Shown piece by piece: positions 16,409 through 24,662 of a DNA stretch of 64,000 nt. The stretch is from Bifidobacterium criceti (GTDB lineage: Bacteria; Actinomycetota; Actinomycetes; Actinomycetales; Bifidobacteriaceae). The stretch lies in assembly GCF_002286935.1 (NCBI RefSeq), contig NZ_MVOH01000005.1, positions 22,156-86,155 on the forward strand. Reading direction: 5' to 3'. The notes under the pieces are model-generated. The model was not told where the DNA came from and made no database searches. It was given only the letters and a program-made list of their open reading frames with translations. A program made the position numbers and the translations under genes. How positions within the stretch are numbered: the stretch's first letter is position 1; each line of letters begins with the position of its first letter.

Positions 16409-17935
16409 GTGAGCAGCACTGGACGCACACAGCCACAGCCGACCGGGAACGCGCAGCCTCCGGTCCCACCGAGGCTCGTCCTGAGGTTCAATGTCCGACA
16501 GGCGGCGATGCATCTCGTCTACGCGGCCGTATGCGGTGTGTTGTGCGGTTTCGGGTCGATCCTGCTGTGCCTCGTCGTCGATGGCGCGCGACATGTCTTC
16601 GAACAGGCGACATGGCTCATCTGGCTCCTGCCGGTTGTCGGCGTCGTGCAACTGCTGCTGTACAAGTGGTGGAAACTGCCGCTCAACCTGACGACCGACG
16701 CTGTCATCGAACGGATGCGCAACGGCCACCTCATCAGCGGACTGCTTGCGCCGGGCATCCTCATCGCGAACGCGATGACGATATTCGCCGGTGGGTCGGT
16801 CGGCAAGGAGGCGGGCGCGATGCAGATGGGCGCGAGCCTTGGCACGACGATCGCCCGGCCGTTCCGGCTCCACAACGTCGTGCGCCGTCCGCACCACGAC
16901 GACACGCAGGACATGCACCTGTACGTCGCCGCGACGGGCATGGCCGCGACGTTCTCCGCGCTGTTCTTCGCGCCGCTCGGCGCATGCATGCTCGTCCTCG
17001 AACTCATGCGATTCGCCGGATTGCGCTATGTGTGTTCGATGCTCGTCGCATGTTTCGCCGGATTCGTCGTCGCGAACCATTTCGGCATAGGCGACGTCAT
17101 CACGAAGGTTGCGATACCGCAAGTGACATGGCACAACATCGGCATGTGCGTCGTCATCGGCGTCGCCGCCGCGCTCTTCGGCAGCCTCTTCGCCGTCGCG
17201 ATCCGCCTCGTGCAGGGCGTCACGGCACGTATACGGCGCAACTACTATCTGTGGGTCGTCGTCGGTGGCCTGCTCGTCGCCGTGCTCGTCACGGCGTGCG
17301 GATGGGTGAGGTACACCGGTTCGGGTGGCGCGCTCCTCAACGACGTGCTCACGACGCCCGATGTGTCGTTCGCGTTCGCCGTCAAGATGCTGCTGACGGT
17401 CATATGCCTCGGGTTCTGGTTCAAAGGCGGCGAGATCATGCCCTCGCTGTGCATAGGCGGCATGATCGGTTCGGCGTCGTTCGCGATGACGGGGGGAGAC
17501 GCGCTGTTCGGCGCTGCGGTCGGTTCGGTGTGTTTCCTCGCGGCGTTCAACCGCTGCCCGTTGTCGGCGTTCCTCCTCGGATGCGAGATATTCGGATGGG
17601 CGGCCGCCCCGTTCCTCGCGATCGGTGTCTGCGTCGCCTTCATGTTCGGGTACCCGGTGGGCATCTACGGCGCGGGCATCGACATCCTCGCGCGTTCCGG
17701 ATGGAAACAGTTCTTCCACGGCATGCATGAAAGCGCGCTGCTCGACGAGAGCGAGGGGAACGCCGGGTTCATCGACTTCGCCGTCGCCGCCGGCTCGGCG
17801 ATCGAACAGGTCGCGTCGACGGCGCATCAGGCCGCACACCGCGAAAGCGAACAGTGGAGGCACATCGTCGGACAGCGGCGCGGCGAACGGCACGACACGC
17901 ATCGCGGATCTGCTGATAGCGGCAGCGGCGGCTGA
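16409..17935 (+). CDS. CLC-family anion channel/transporter
   Basis: About 508 residues with roughly ten membrane segments. CLC motifs: GGSVGKEAGAMQMGASLG (the GREGP-type loop with the gating glutamate kept, but Ala instead of Gly-Pro), FFAPLGACMLVLELMRF (the helix that carries the internal proton glutamate in CLC-ec1), and WFKGGEIMPSLCIGGMIG (the GxFxP loop). In the VLELM segment the second glutamate of IIEEM is Leu, which may mean channel-like rather than proton-coupled transport. The cytoplasmic tail of about 75 residues has no CBS domains. GTG 16409 is preferred (GAGGGAG 4 nt upstream); ATG 16388 is possible. Confidence 0.83.
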   Translation: MSSTGRTQPQPTGNAQPPVPPRLVLRFNVRQAAMHLVYAAVCGVLCGFGSILLCLVVDGARHVFEQATWLIWLLPVVGVVQLLLYKWWKLPLNLTTDAVIERMRNGHLISGLLAPGILIANAMTIFAGGSVGKEAGAMQMGASLGTTIARPFRLHNVVRRPHHDDTQDMHLYVAATGMAATFSALFFAPLGACMLVLELMRFAGLRYVCSMLVACFAGFVVANHFGIGDVITKVAIPQVTWHNIGMCVVIGVAAALFGSLFAVAIRLVQGVTARIRRNYYLWVVVGGLLVAVLVTACGWVRYTGSGGALLNDVLTTPDVSFAFAVKMLLTVICLGFWFKGGEIMPSLCIGGMIGSASFAMTGGDALFGAAVGSVCFLAAFNRCPLSAFLLGCEIFGWAAAPFLAIGVCVAFMFGYPVGIYGAGIDILARSGWKQFFHGMHESALLDESEGNAGFIDFAVAAGSAIEQVASTAHQAAHRESEQWRHIVGQRRGERHDTHRGSADSGSGG

Positions 17936-17964
17936 TCGGAAGGAAATACGCTGAGCGCATTCCT

Positions 17965-17995
17965 TCTCAATATATGAGACGAGCTCCCTTAGAAT
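17965..17995 (+). promoter_or_regulatory. Promoter/operator region of oxc
   Basis: TCTCA-N5-TGAGA (17965-17979) is a 5-bp dyad with an AT-rich centre, and TAGAAT (17990-17995) is a good -10 box 33 nt before the oxc start. The dyad sits where a repressor or activator could contact the promoter. An imperfect hairpin made of AAGGAA...TTCCTT just upstream may end the CLC transcript. Confidence 0.4.
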
Positions 17996-18028
17996 CGGTT
18001 GTGACAGTATTTCGAAATGGAGGAAGTT

Positions 18029-19804
18029 ATGACGGATTCAACAACTCCGGCTGCGGCCACGCCGGCGCAGAACCTGACCGATTCGCCTCACTATCTCGCT
18101 GAGGCGCTCATGAAGAACGGCATCAAGAACATGTATGGTGTCGTCGGCATTCCGGTCACCGACTTCGCACGTATCGCCCAAGGCATGGGCATGAGGTACA
18201 TCGGCATGCGCCACGAGGAGGACGCCGTGAACGCGGCCGCCGCGGAAGGGTTCCTGACGGGACGCCCCGCGGTCGCGCTGACCGTGTCCGCCCCTGGGTT
18301 CCTCAACGGGCTCGCGGCGCTGCTCGAAGCCACCGAGAACGGGTATCCGGTCATCATGATCGGCGGTTCGTCGACGCGCCACGTCGTGGACATGCATGAA
18401 GGCGAATACGAAGGCCTCGACCAGATGAACTATGCGAAGGCGTTCTGCAAGGAATCGTTCCGCATCGACAAGATTGAGGACATACCGCTCGCCGTCGCCC
18501 GCGCGATGCACATCGCATGCTCGGGCCGCCCGGGCGCCGTGTACATCGATTTCCCCGACGACGCCGTCGCGCAGACGATGGACAAGGGCGCAGCCGACGC
18601 CGCGCTGTGGACCGCGAACAATCCCGTCCCGTCGATGCCGCCGGCACAGGCGTCGATCGACGAGGCCCTCAAGCTCCTCGGCGAAGCCAAGAACCCGCTC
18701 ATGGTCGTGGGCAAGGGCGCGGCGCTCGCACAGGCCGAGGATGAGCTGCGGGAGTTCGTCTCGAAGACCGACATTCCGTTCCAGCCGATGTCGATGGCGA
18801 AGGGCGTCATCCCTGACGACGATCCGCACTGCACTGCAAGCGCCCGTGGCCTGGCGCTGCGCACCGCCGACGTCGTGCTGCTCGTCGGCGCGCGCCTCAA
18901 CTGGATGCTCAACTTCGGCGAGGGCAAGGAATGGAACCCGAACGTCAAGTTCATCCAGATCGAGATCGACCCGAACGAGATCGAGAACGCACGCCCGATC
19001 GCGTGCCCGATCGTCGGCGACATCAAGTCCGCGATGACGATGCTCAACGCCGGCCTTGACAAGACGCCGTTCAAGGCTTCCTCCGAGTGGCTCGGCGCCA
19101 TCCAGGACGACTCCAAGAAGAACGACGAGAAGTTCGCCGCGCGCATCAACTCGGGCAAGGTGCCGATGGGCCATTACGACGCGCTCGGCGCGATCAAGAA
19201 GGTCTACGACGAGAACAAGGACGTGATCCTCACCAACGAAGGCGCGAACACGCTCGATGATTGCCGTAACATCATCGACATCTACGAGCCGCGCCACCGC
19301 CTCGACTGCGGCACGTGGGGTGTCATGGGCTGCGCGGTCGGCTATTCGATCGGCGCGGCCGTCGCGACCGGCAAGAAGGTGCTGTACATCGGCGGCGACT
19401 CCGGTTTCGGATTCGATGGCATGGAGGTCGAAGTGGCATGCCGCTACAACCTGCCGATCACGTTCGTCGTGCTCAACAACGGCGGCATCTACCGTGGCGA
19501 TTTCGAGAACCTCGGCAAGGACGGCGATCCGTCGCCGCTCACGCTGACCTATGAGGCGCATTACGAGAAGATGATCGAGGCCTTCGGCGGCACCGGCTAC
19601 TACGCCACGACGCCGGACGAGGTCGAGCAGATGGTCGGCGAGGCAATCGCCTCCGGCAAGCCGAGCTTCGTGCACGTGCAGCTCGCCGACTACGCCGGCA
19701 AGGAATCCGGCCACATCAGCAACCTCAATCCGAAGCCGGTCGTGGGTCCGCTCGCGACCTCCGAGGTGACCGCAGACCCATACATCGAGGGCGCACATAT
19801 GTGA
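18029..19804 (+). CDS. oxc: Oxalyl-CoA decarboxylase
   Basis: 591 residues, thiamine-diphosphate enzyme that converts oxalyl-CoA to formyl-CoA and CO2. Seen: GVVGIPVTDFARIAQGMGMR at the N-terminus, the catalytic glutamate in MRHEEDAVNAAAAEGFLTGR, the central nucleotide-binding-like domain, and the ThDP/Mg signature starting GGDSGFGFDG and ending VVLNNGG near residue 485. The C-terminal tail resembles the CoA/ADP-binding end of characterised Oxc. GGAGGAA sits 5 nt before the ATG; an ATG at 18017 overlaps that site. Together with frc (21352-22692) and the AEC permease it forms an oxalate catabolic module that also consumes a proton. Confidence 0.95.
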   Translation: MTDSTTPAAATPAQNLTDSPHYLAEALMKNGIKNMYGVVGIPVTDFARIAQGMGMRYIGMRHEEDAVNAAAAEGFLTGRPAVALTVSAPGFLNGLAALLEATENGYPVIMIGGSSTRHVVDMHEGEYEGLDQMNYAKAFCKESFRIDKIEDIPLAVARAMHIACSGRPGAVYIDFPDDAVAQTMDKGAADAALWTANNPVPSMPPAQASIDEALKLLGEAKNPLMVVGKGAALAQAEDELREFVSKTDIPFQPMSMAKGVIPDDDPHCTASARGLALRTADVVLLVGARLNWMLNFGEGKEWNPNVKFIQIEIDPNEIENARPIACPIVGDIKSAMTMLNAGLDKTPFKASSEWLGAIQDDSKKNDEKFAARINSGKVPMGHYDALGAIKKVYDENKDVILTNEGANTLDDCRNIIDIYEPRHRLDCGTWGVMGCAVGYSIGAAVATGKKVLYIGGDSGFGFDGMEVEVACRYNLPITFVVLNNGGIYRGDFENLGKDGDPSPLTLTYEAHYEKMIEAFGGTGYYATTPDEVEQMVGEAIASGKPSFVHVQLADYAGKESGHISNLNPKPVVGPLATSEVTADPYIEGAHM

Positions 19805-19827
19805 TCGATGCCTGACACGGGGCACAT

Positions 19828-19869
19828 GGGGCGCGGACGGCCGCAATGATGCCACGGCCGCAGCGCCCC
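19828..19869 (+). terminator. GC-rich hairpin between oxc and the AEC permease
   Basis: GGGGCGC...GCGCCCC with an inner GGCCG/CGGCC stem, in the 106-nt gap after oxc. It could reduce read-through into the permease gene or stabilise the oxc mRNA. Confidence 0.5.
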
Positions 19870-19910
19870 TTGCCTTCGGCATCCGCCACTGAAGAGAAGA
19901 AAGTGTTATC

Positions 19911-21014
19911 ATGGTACAGATTCTCGTTAACGACATCATCCCGATCATCGTCATCATGGCGTTGGGATATGTCTGCGGCAAGCTCAGCTATTTCGACGAT
20001 GACCAGCGGCAGGGCCTCAACAAGGTCGTGCTTAACATCGCGCTGCCAGCCGCATTGTTCATCTCCATCGTCAAGGCGACCCGTGAGGAGCTCGCTCAGG
20101 ACACGACGCTCACGATCCTCGGATTCGTAGGCATCATCGTCATGTTCATGCTCAGCTATTACCTGTGCCGCCTCATGTTCAAGCACAGCATCCAGGAAGC
20201 GGCCGTGTGCGCGTTGATCGCCGGTTCCCCGACGATCGGTTTCCTCGGCTTCGCCGTGCTTGATCCCATCTATGGCGACACCGTGAGTACGAACCTCGTC
20301 ATCGCGATCATCTCGATCGTCGTCAATGCGGTGACGATCCCGATCGGCATGTATCTGATCAACCTCGGCCAGGCGAAGGACCGCGCGAAGCTGTCCGCCG
20401 CCGCGACAACGACCGCGAAGGGCGAAGTCACCGTCAAGGCCCCGAAGGCCGACGTCGCCGTCGACCCGTCGAAGGACGCCTCGAAGGACAAGAACGCCGA
20501 GGTCATGGTTTCGAACTCCTCGAACATGGGCAAGAAGAAGAACAGCAACCTCGCCGCGCTTGTCAACGCGCTGAAGCAGCCGGTCTGCTGGGCCCCGCTC
20601 CTCGCGATCGTGCTTGTGCTCATCGGCGTGCGCGTGCCTGAACAGGTCGCCCCGACCTTCGACCTCATCGCGAAGGCCAACTCCGGCGTCGCCGTGCTCG
20701 CCGCAGGCCTCGCGCTGTCGACCGTCAAGTTCTCGCTTGGCTGGGAGACGATCTGGAACACGTTCTACCGCCTTATCCTGACACCTGCCGCGTTCCTCGG
20801 CGTCGGCTTGCTGTGTGGCATGGGCGGCGATGTCAACAAGCTCTCGATGCTCGTCATGGCCGTCGCGCTTCCGCCGGCGTTCTCCGGCATCATCATCTCG
20901 AGCCGTTACAACATCTACGTCAAGGAAGGCGCATCGACGACCGCGGTCTCGACCGTCGTCTTCGCTGTCACGTGCCTGCTGTGGATCTGGCTTGTGCCGC
21001 TGTGCGTCCACTGA
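19911..21014 (+). CDS. AEC-family permease, candidate oxalate transporter
   Basis: 367 residues, auxin-efflux-carrier/malate-permease fold. Two bundles of five membrane segments flank a hydrophilic, Lys/Asp-rich loop (about 160-215). The N-terminal half has ILVNDIIPIIVIMALGYVCG and LNKVVLNIALPAALFISIVK; the C-terminal half has NSGVAVLAAGLALS and MAVALPPAFSGIIISSRYNI, typical of the family. AEC carriers move organic anions, so transport of oxalate and/or formate is a reasonable inference from its position between oxc and frc. It is not OxlT, which belongs to the major facilitator superfamily. A weak AGAAAG precedes the ATG. It ends at a strong terminator. Confidence 0.85.
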   Translation: MVQILVNDIIPIIVIMALGYVCGKLSYFDDDQRQGLNKVVLNIALPAALFISIVKATREELAQDTTLTILGFVGIIVMFMLSYYLCRLMFKHSIQEAAVCALIAGSPTIGFLGFAVLDPIYGDTVSTNLVIAIISIVVNAVTIPIGMYLINLGQAKDRAKLSAAATTTAKGEVTVKAPKADVAVDPSKDASKDKNAEVMVSNSSNMGKKKNSNLAALVNALKQPVCWAPLLAIVLVLIGVRVPEQVAPTFDLIAKANSGVAVLAAGLALSTVKFSLGWETIWNTFYRLILTPAAFLGVGLLCGMGGDVNKLSMLVMAVALPPAFSGIIISSRYNIYVKEGASTTAVSTVVFAVTCLLWIWLVPLCVH

Positions 21015-21074
21015 TGCACCACGCCGCGCCACTGATGCGCTAACGTGCGCATATAAGTAATGCGGCACATGCAC

Positions 21075-21115
21075 AAAAGGGGGAACCCACCTCAAGTGGG
21101 TTCCCCCCCTTTTTT
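21075..21115 (+). terminator. Intrinsic terminator with T-tract after the permease
   Basis: AAAAGGGGGAACCCAC / GTGGGTTCCCCCCCTTTTTT around CTCAA. It has the classical stem followed by T residues. Confidence 0.9.
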
Positions 21116-21145
21116 CGTCTGCAGTGCGGTACACTGACGTGCCCC

Positions 21146-21216
21146 TGAGCGTACCGCGCTGCGTGTGTGATACGCGCGACGGTACGCTGGAACGACTGTG
21201 AGCGTACCGTGCTGCG
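21146..21216. repeat. Direct repeats of an 18-mer (TGAGCGTACCG(C/T)GCTGCG)
   Basis: Copies at 21146-21163 and 21199-21216 differ at one base, and an inverted partial copy (GGTACGCT) lies between them. They sit between the permease terminator and two long hairpins. Function unknown. Confidence 0.5.
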
Positions 21217-21245
21217 GAGAAGTAGATGGAGATCGCATACACAAC

Positions 21246-21289
21246 GACGTGGGGCAGTGAAGACGATGATGTCTTCACTGCCCCACGTC
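21246..21289. terminator. 19-bp perfect hairpin (first of a tandem pair)
   Basis: Arms 21246-21264 and 21271-21289 pair perfectly around GATGAT. Located between the convergent permease and frc genes. Confidence 0.6.
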
Positions 21290-21292
21290 AGG

Positions 21293-21347
21293 GTCTGTCA
21301 TCGATCGGTATCGGCGCGAACCACGCCGATACCGATCGATGACAGAC
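21293..21347 (-). terminator. 24-bp perfect hairpin next to the frc stop codon
   Basis: Arms 21293-21316 and 21324-21347 pair perfectly around a 7-nt loop. It begins 5 nt beyond the frc stop on the minus strand, so it is the likely frc terminator. Confidence 0.7.
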
Positions 21348-21351
21348 GCGT

Positions 21352-22692
21352 TCAGGCTTCCGCTTCAGGTGCCGCTGCCGTCAGATCCGCCTTGACTCCG
21401 TCGTTCGATCCGATGACGCCCTTCGCCGCGAGTTCCTTGATCTGGTCCTCGGTGTAGCCGAGTGCGGACAGGATCTCCTCGTTGTTCTCACCGAGCTTCG
21501 GCGCGCGCTGGTAGTCAGGCGCGTAGTTGCTCATTGTGAATGGAAGGCCGATCGTCTTGAACTTGCCACGGGCGTCGCCCTGGTCGATCGTGATGAGCGT
21601 GCCGTCCTCGTTGAGGTCGGGGTCGTTCTCGAGTTCGTTCCAGTCGAGCACCGGGCCGACCGGAACGCCCTTCGCGCCGAGCTCCTTCGTCAGCGTGTAC
21701 TTGTCGTACTGCATCGTGTATTCCTCGACGCGCTTGTACACTTCCTGCTTGTGCTCGTCGCGCGCGTTCGGCGTGCTGAACTTCGGGTCGGTGAGCCAAT
21801 CCTGGAAGCCCATCGCGTTGCAGAAGTTCTCGAAGCCCTTCTGCGACTGCTGGATGACGATGTACACGTACGCGTTCGGGTCGGTCTCCCAACCCTTCGC
21901 GCGGTAGCACCAGCCCAGCACGAGGCCGCCCTCGGCGTTCGCGGCGCGCGGGATCGCCTTGCCGAACTTGTAGCCCGGATAGCAGTCGTAGTACGACAGC
22001 TGGTGCAGGTGATCGAGGATGAGCTGGTCACGCAGCTTGATGCGGCACAGGTTGAGGACCGCGTTCTGCATCGACTGGTAGACGAAGACGCCTTCGCCGG
22101 TGCGTTCGCGCTGCAGCAGCGCAGTGAGGATCGCGATCGTCAGATGCATGCCGGTGTTCGAATCACCGAGGGCCGCGCCGGACTGGGTCGGGATGTTCTT
22201 GTCGCCTTCCCACCAGCCGGTCGTCGAGGCCGCGCCGCCCGCGCACTGCGCGACGGGTTCGAAGGCCTTGACGTGCTCGAAGCGGCTGCCCTGGTTGAAG
22301 CCCTTGAGGGAGGCCATGATGAGCTTCGGGTTGATCTTGTGGACCTCGTCCCAGCCGAAGCCGAGCTTCTCGACGTCGCCAGGGCCGATGTTCTCGACGA
22401 AGACGTCCGCGTCCTTGAGCAGGTCGGTGAGGATTTTCTTGCCTTCCGGATCCTTCATGTCGAGCGTGATCGACTTCTTGTTCGCGTTGAGCTGCAGGAA
22501 GTACAGCGAGTACGAGCCGTCGACGTCGTTCATCTCGTTACGCGTCGGATCGCCGCCATGGACCTTTTCGAGCTTGATGACTTCCGCGCCGAGCCATGCG
22601 AGGATCTGCGTGCACGACGGACCGGACTGCACCTGCGTCCAGTCGATGACCTTGATGCCTGCGAGCGGTGCCGTGTTTGTTGCCTCAGCCAT
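21352..22692 (-). CDS. frc: Formyl-CoA:oxalate CoA-transferase
   Basis: 446 residues, class III CoA-transferase. It moves CoA from formyl-CoA to oxalate, making oxalyl-CoA for Oxc and releasing formate. Family features: LAGIKVIDWTQVQSGPSCTQ, then LAWLGAEVIKLEKVHGGDPT at the N-terminus, the catalytic aspartate in SGAALGDSNTGMHL (Asp177, equivalent to Asp169 of Oxalobacter Frc), and the GWCYRAKGWETDPNAYVY region typical of Frc rather than carnitine or racemase relatives. AAGGAGG precedes the ATG. It is on the strand opposite oxc and the permease, so it must have its own promoter; a shared regulator is possible. Confidence 0.94.
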   Translation of the reverse strand: MAEATNTAPLAGIKVIDWTQVQSGPSCTQILAWLGAEVIKLEKVHGGDPTRNEMNDVDGSYSLYFLQLNANKKSITLDMKDPEGKKILTDLLKDADVFVENIGPGDVEKLGFGWDEVHKINPKLIMASLKGFNQGSRFEHVKAFEPVAQCAGGAASTTGWWEGDKNIPTQSGAALGDSNTGMHLTIAILTALLQRERTGEGVFVYQSMQNAVLNLCRIKLRDQLILDHLHQLSYYDCYPGYKFGKAIPRAANAEGGLVLGWCYRAKGWETDPNAYVYIVIQQSQKGFENFCNAMGFQDWLTDPKFSTPNARDEHKQEVYKRVEEYTMQYDKYTLTKELGAKGVPVGPVLDWNELENDPDLNEDGTLITIDQGDARGKFKTIGLPFTMSNYAPDYQRAPKLGENNEEILSALGYTEDQIKELAAKGVIGSNDGVKADLTAAAPEAEA

Positions 22693-22846
22693 ATGACCTC
22701 CTTGTTGTTATATAGCCAATCGTGCCTTCAATATACGCACCGGGAGCCGTGCATCTCCAGTGATTCAGCTACGGGACGGAAGTGTTCGCTGAGCGCTTCG
22801 TTTTGCTAGCGCACACGCGCGCATAGAGGGGGAGGGGGAGGAATGC

Positions 22847-22880
22847 AAAAAAGACCGGAAATCCAATGATTTCCGGTCTT
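22847..22880 (-). terminator. Terminator of the initiator tRNA gene
   Basis: On the minus strand AAGACCGGAAATC and GATTTCCGGTCTT form a 13-bp stem with a 4-nt loop, followed by a T-run (AAAAAA on the plus strand). It lies 5 nt beyond the tRNA. Confidence 0.9.
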
Positions 22881-22885
22881 GTCAG

Positions 22886-22959
22886 TAGCGGGGCATGGAT
22901 TTGAACCATGGACCTCTGGGTTATGAGCCCAGCGAGCTACCGAGCTGCTCCACCCCGCG
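22886..22959 (-). tRNA. Initiator tRNA-fMet (CAT)
   Basis: 74 nt without an encoded CCA. The cloverleaf folds well: anticodon loop CTCATAA, D-arm GAGCAGCTCGGTAGCTC, T-arm CATGG-TTCAAAT-CCATG. Initiator features are a mismatched first acceptor pair (C1 opposite T72) and three consecutive G-C pairs at the base of the anticodon stem (GGG/CCC). A strong terminator follows. It is divergent from metA. Confidence 0.95.
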
Positions 22960-23106
22960 CCGGCTGTTTTGCAACAGCTCTCACCAATATACTCGTGTGA
23001 TTCGCGATGTCAATCTTCGGCGTGTCGCATTGTAGTCCGCATATCTCCGATTCCGCATCGCGGTCGCGCACGCCGTGCGGACGCGTCCGTTGGCAGGTCG
23101 CGCGCG

Positions 23107-23112
23107 CATAAT
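23107..23112 (+). promoter_or_regulatory. Leaderless -10 hexamer for metA
   Basis: CATAAT, one mismatch from TATAAT, lies exactly 6 nt before the metA ATG, and there is no Shine-Dalgarno. Confidence 0.5.
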
Positions 23113-23118
23113 GAGACC

Positions 23119-24159
23119 ATGCCTATCAAAATTCCCGCAGGTCTTCCGGCGCGTGACATCCTCGACTCCGAGCGCATCTTCGCGCTTGAGAAGCCGGAGG
23201 CGGAGCGTCAGCGCGTCCGTCCGCTTAAGATGGTCATCCTCAATCTGATGCCGAAGAAGATCGAGACCGAGACGCAGCTGCTACGTCTCATCTCGAAATC
23301 GCCGCTGCAGGTCGACATCGATTTCATGAAGACGGGCACGCATGAGTCGACGCATGTGAGCGCCGACCATCTCGTCAAGTTCTACGAACCGCCGGAGTCG
23401 TTCGCGGACAATTATTACGACGGTCTCATCGTGACGGGTGCCCCCGTCGAGCATCTGCCGTTCGAAGAGGTCGATTATTGGGATGAGTTCCGCCGCGTCC
23501 TCGATTGGGCCGCGAGCCATGTGTTCTCGACGATGTATCTGTGCTGGGGCGCGATGGGCGCGCTCAACCACCGCTATGGTGTGCGCAAGATCGACCTTCC
23601 CGAGAAGGTCTTCGGTGTGTTCCCGCAGTATCTGCAGGATGAATACTGCTTCCTGACGAACGGGTTCGATGAGATCGCGCTGCAGCCGCATTCGCGCGTC
23701 GCGGGCGTGAGCGAGGAGGATGTCGCCGCGAACGCGGACCTCCAGGTGCTCACGTGGGGTCCGCGTTCCGGGCCGGGGCTCATCGCGACACGTGATTTCT
23801 CCGAGGTCTTCGCGCTTGGGCATTGGGAATACGGCAAATACACGCTCGCCGAGGAGTACCGCCGCGACATGGACCGCGGCCTCGACAACGTGCCGTTCCC
23901 GACGAACTATTTCCCGAATGACGACCCGTCGATCGAGCCGCTGTTCTCGTGGCGCGCGCACGCGAACCTGCTGTGGCGCAACTGGCTCAACTGGGTCTAC
24001 CAGATGACGCCGTACGACCTGACCGAGGTGCCGCAGCTGCGCGCGCAGCGCCGCCCCGGCACCGACCACGTCGTGCGCCACGCCCCATGCCCGCCGCGCG
24101 AGGACGGCTTCCGGCCGTTCCTCGACGACGGCTACGGCCTCATCGTCCCACGCGGCTGA
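23119..24159 (+). CDS. metA: Homoserine O-acyltransferase (MetA), predicted acetyl-CoA type
   Basis: 346 residues, the first committed step of methionine synthesis. The catalytic cysteine is Cys142 in YLCWGAMGAL, and His235 and Glu237 are in ALGHWEYGKY. Residue 111 is Glu (GAPVEHLPFEEVDYW); in the MetA family Glu here is associated with acetyl-CoA and Gly with succinyl-CoA, so O-acetylhomoserine is the predicted product despite the traditional succinyltransferase name. The ATG at 23119 is chosen because MPIKIPAGLPARDIL is the normal N-terminus. No ribosome-binding site is seen; CATAAT 6 nt upstream suggests leaderless expression. It is divergent from the initiator tRNA gene. Confidence 0.95.
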   Translation: MPIKIPAGLPARDILDSERIFALEKPEAERQRVRPLKMVILNLMPKKIETETQLLRLISKSPLQVDIDFMKTGTHESTHVSADHLVKFYEPPESFADNYYDGLIVTGAPVEHLPFEEVDYWDEFRRVLDWAASHVFSTMYLCWGAMGALNHRYGVRKIDLPEKVFGVFPQYLQDEYCFLTNGFDEIALQPHSRVAGVSEEDVAANADLQVLTWGPRSGPGLIATRDFSEVFALGHWEYGKYTLAEEYRRDMDRGLDNVPFPTNYFPNDDPSIEPLFSWRAHANLLWRNWLNWVYQMTPYDLTEVPQLRAQRRPGTDHVVRHAPCPPREDGFRPFLDDGYGLIVPRG

Positions 24160-24662
24160 GCTGTCGCGGCCCGGCGCGCGCAGCCGGATTCCGTGGCATG
24201 CGGCGCCGTCGTGATGCGCGATGCGGATTGTGTGTGATGTGCGATACAGATCGGGCCCCCGCGTGTCGCCGCGCCGGAGGCCGGGGGACTCCGACCGCGC
24301 AAACCCTATGAAATGGCGGCGTTCCGACGCGAAGGGGCCGTGACGGCGCGCGAATCGTCGATGTCCACTATCAGGCCAATAATCGCCGTCAGTGGAAAGA
24401 AAGGTCCGAATACGCTTCACGGCGCCGAGGCGGTCACCACCCCGGCACATGGGCACCGGCGCATGAGGAAGACGAGGAGAGAGAACGCCGCAGAGCGCGC
24501 GCGATAGCGCATGACGCGCATGTTCGCGCGCTGCTGAACCCGACGTCGGCACATCGGCGCAACGTCGCCGGTGGGGTAATCTCGCCGTCACATGCACGGT
24601 ACGTAGTGGACATCAGTCGGATTACACTGTCATCAGACAATTCGTAACATCAGGAGGCATGA
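24160..24662 (+). other. 503-nt intergenic region upstream of the ATP synthase operon
   Basis: I see no convincing gene. A possible metA terminator is a weak stem of CCCCCG (24256-24261) with CGGGGG (24282-24287). The last 100 nt must contain the atp promoter; candidate -10-like TACACT lies in the segment GGATTACACTGTC, but no good -35 partner is visible. AGGAGG at 24652-24657 serves atpB. A 64-codon open frame at 24313-24507 has no ribosome-binding site and an unconvincing composition. Confidence 0.5.

Noticed and set aside
24313..24507. Small open frame of 64 codons upstream of the ATP synthase operon
   Set aside because: No ribosome-binding site or leaderless signal, Arg-rich and without any recognised motif; probably leader DNA of the operon.
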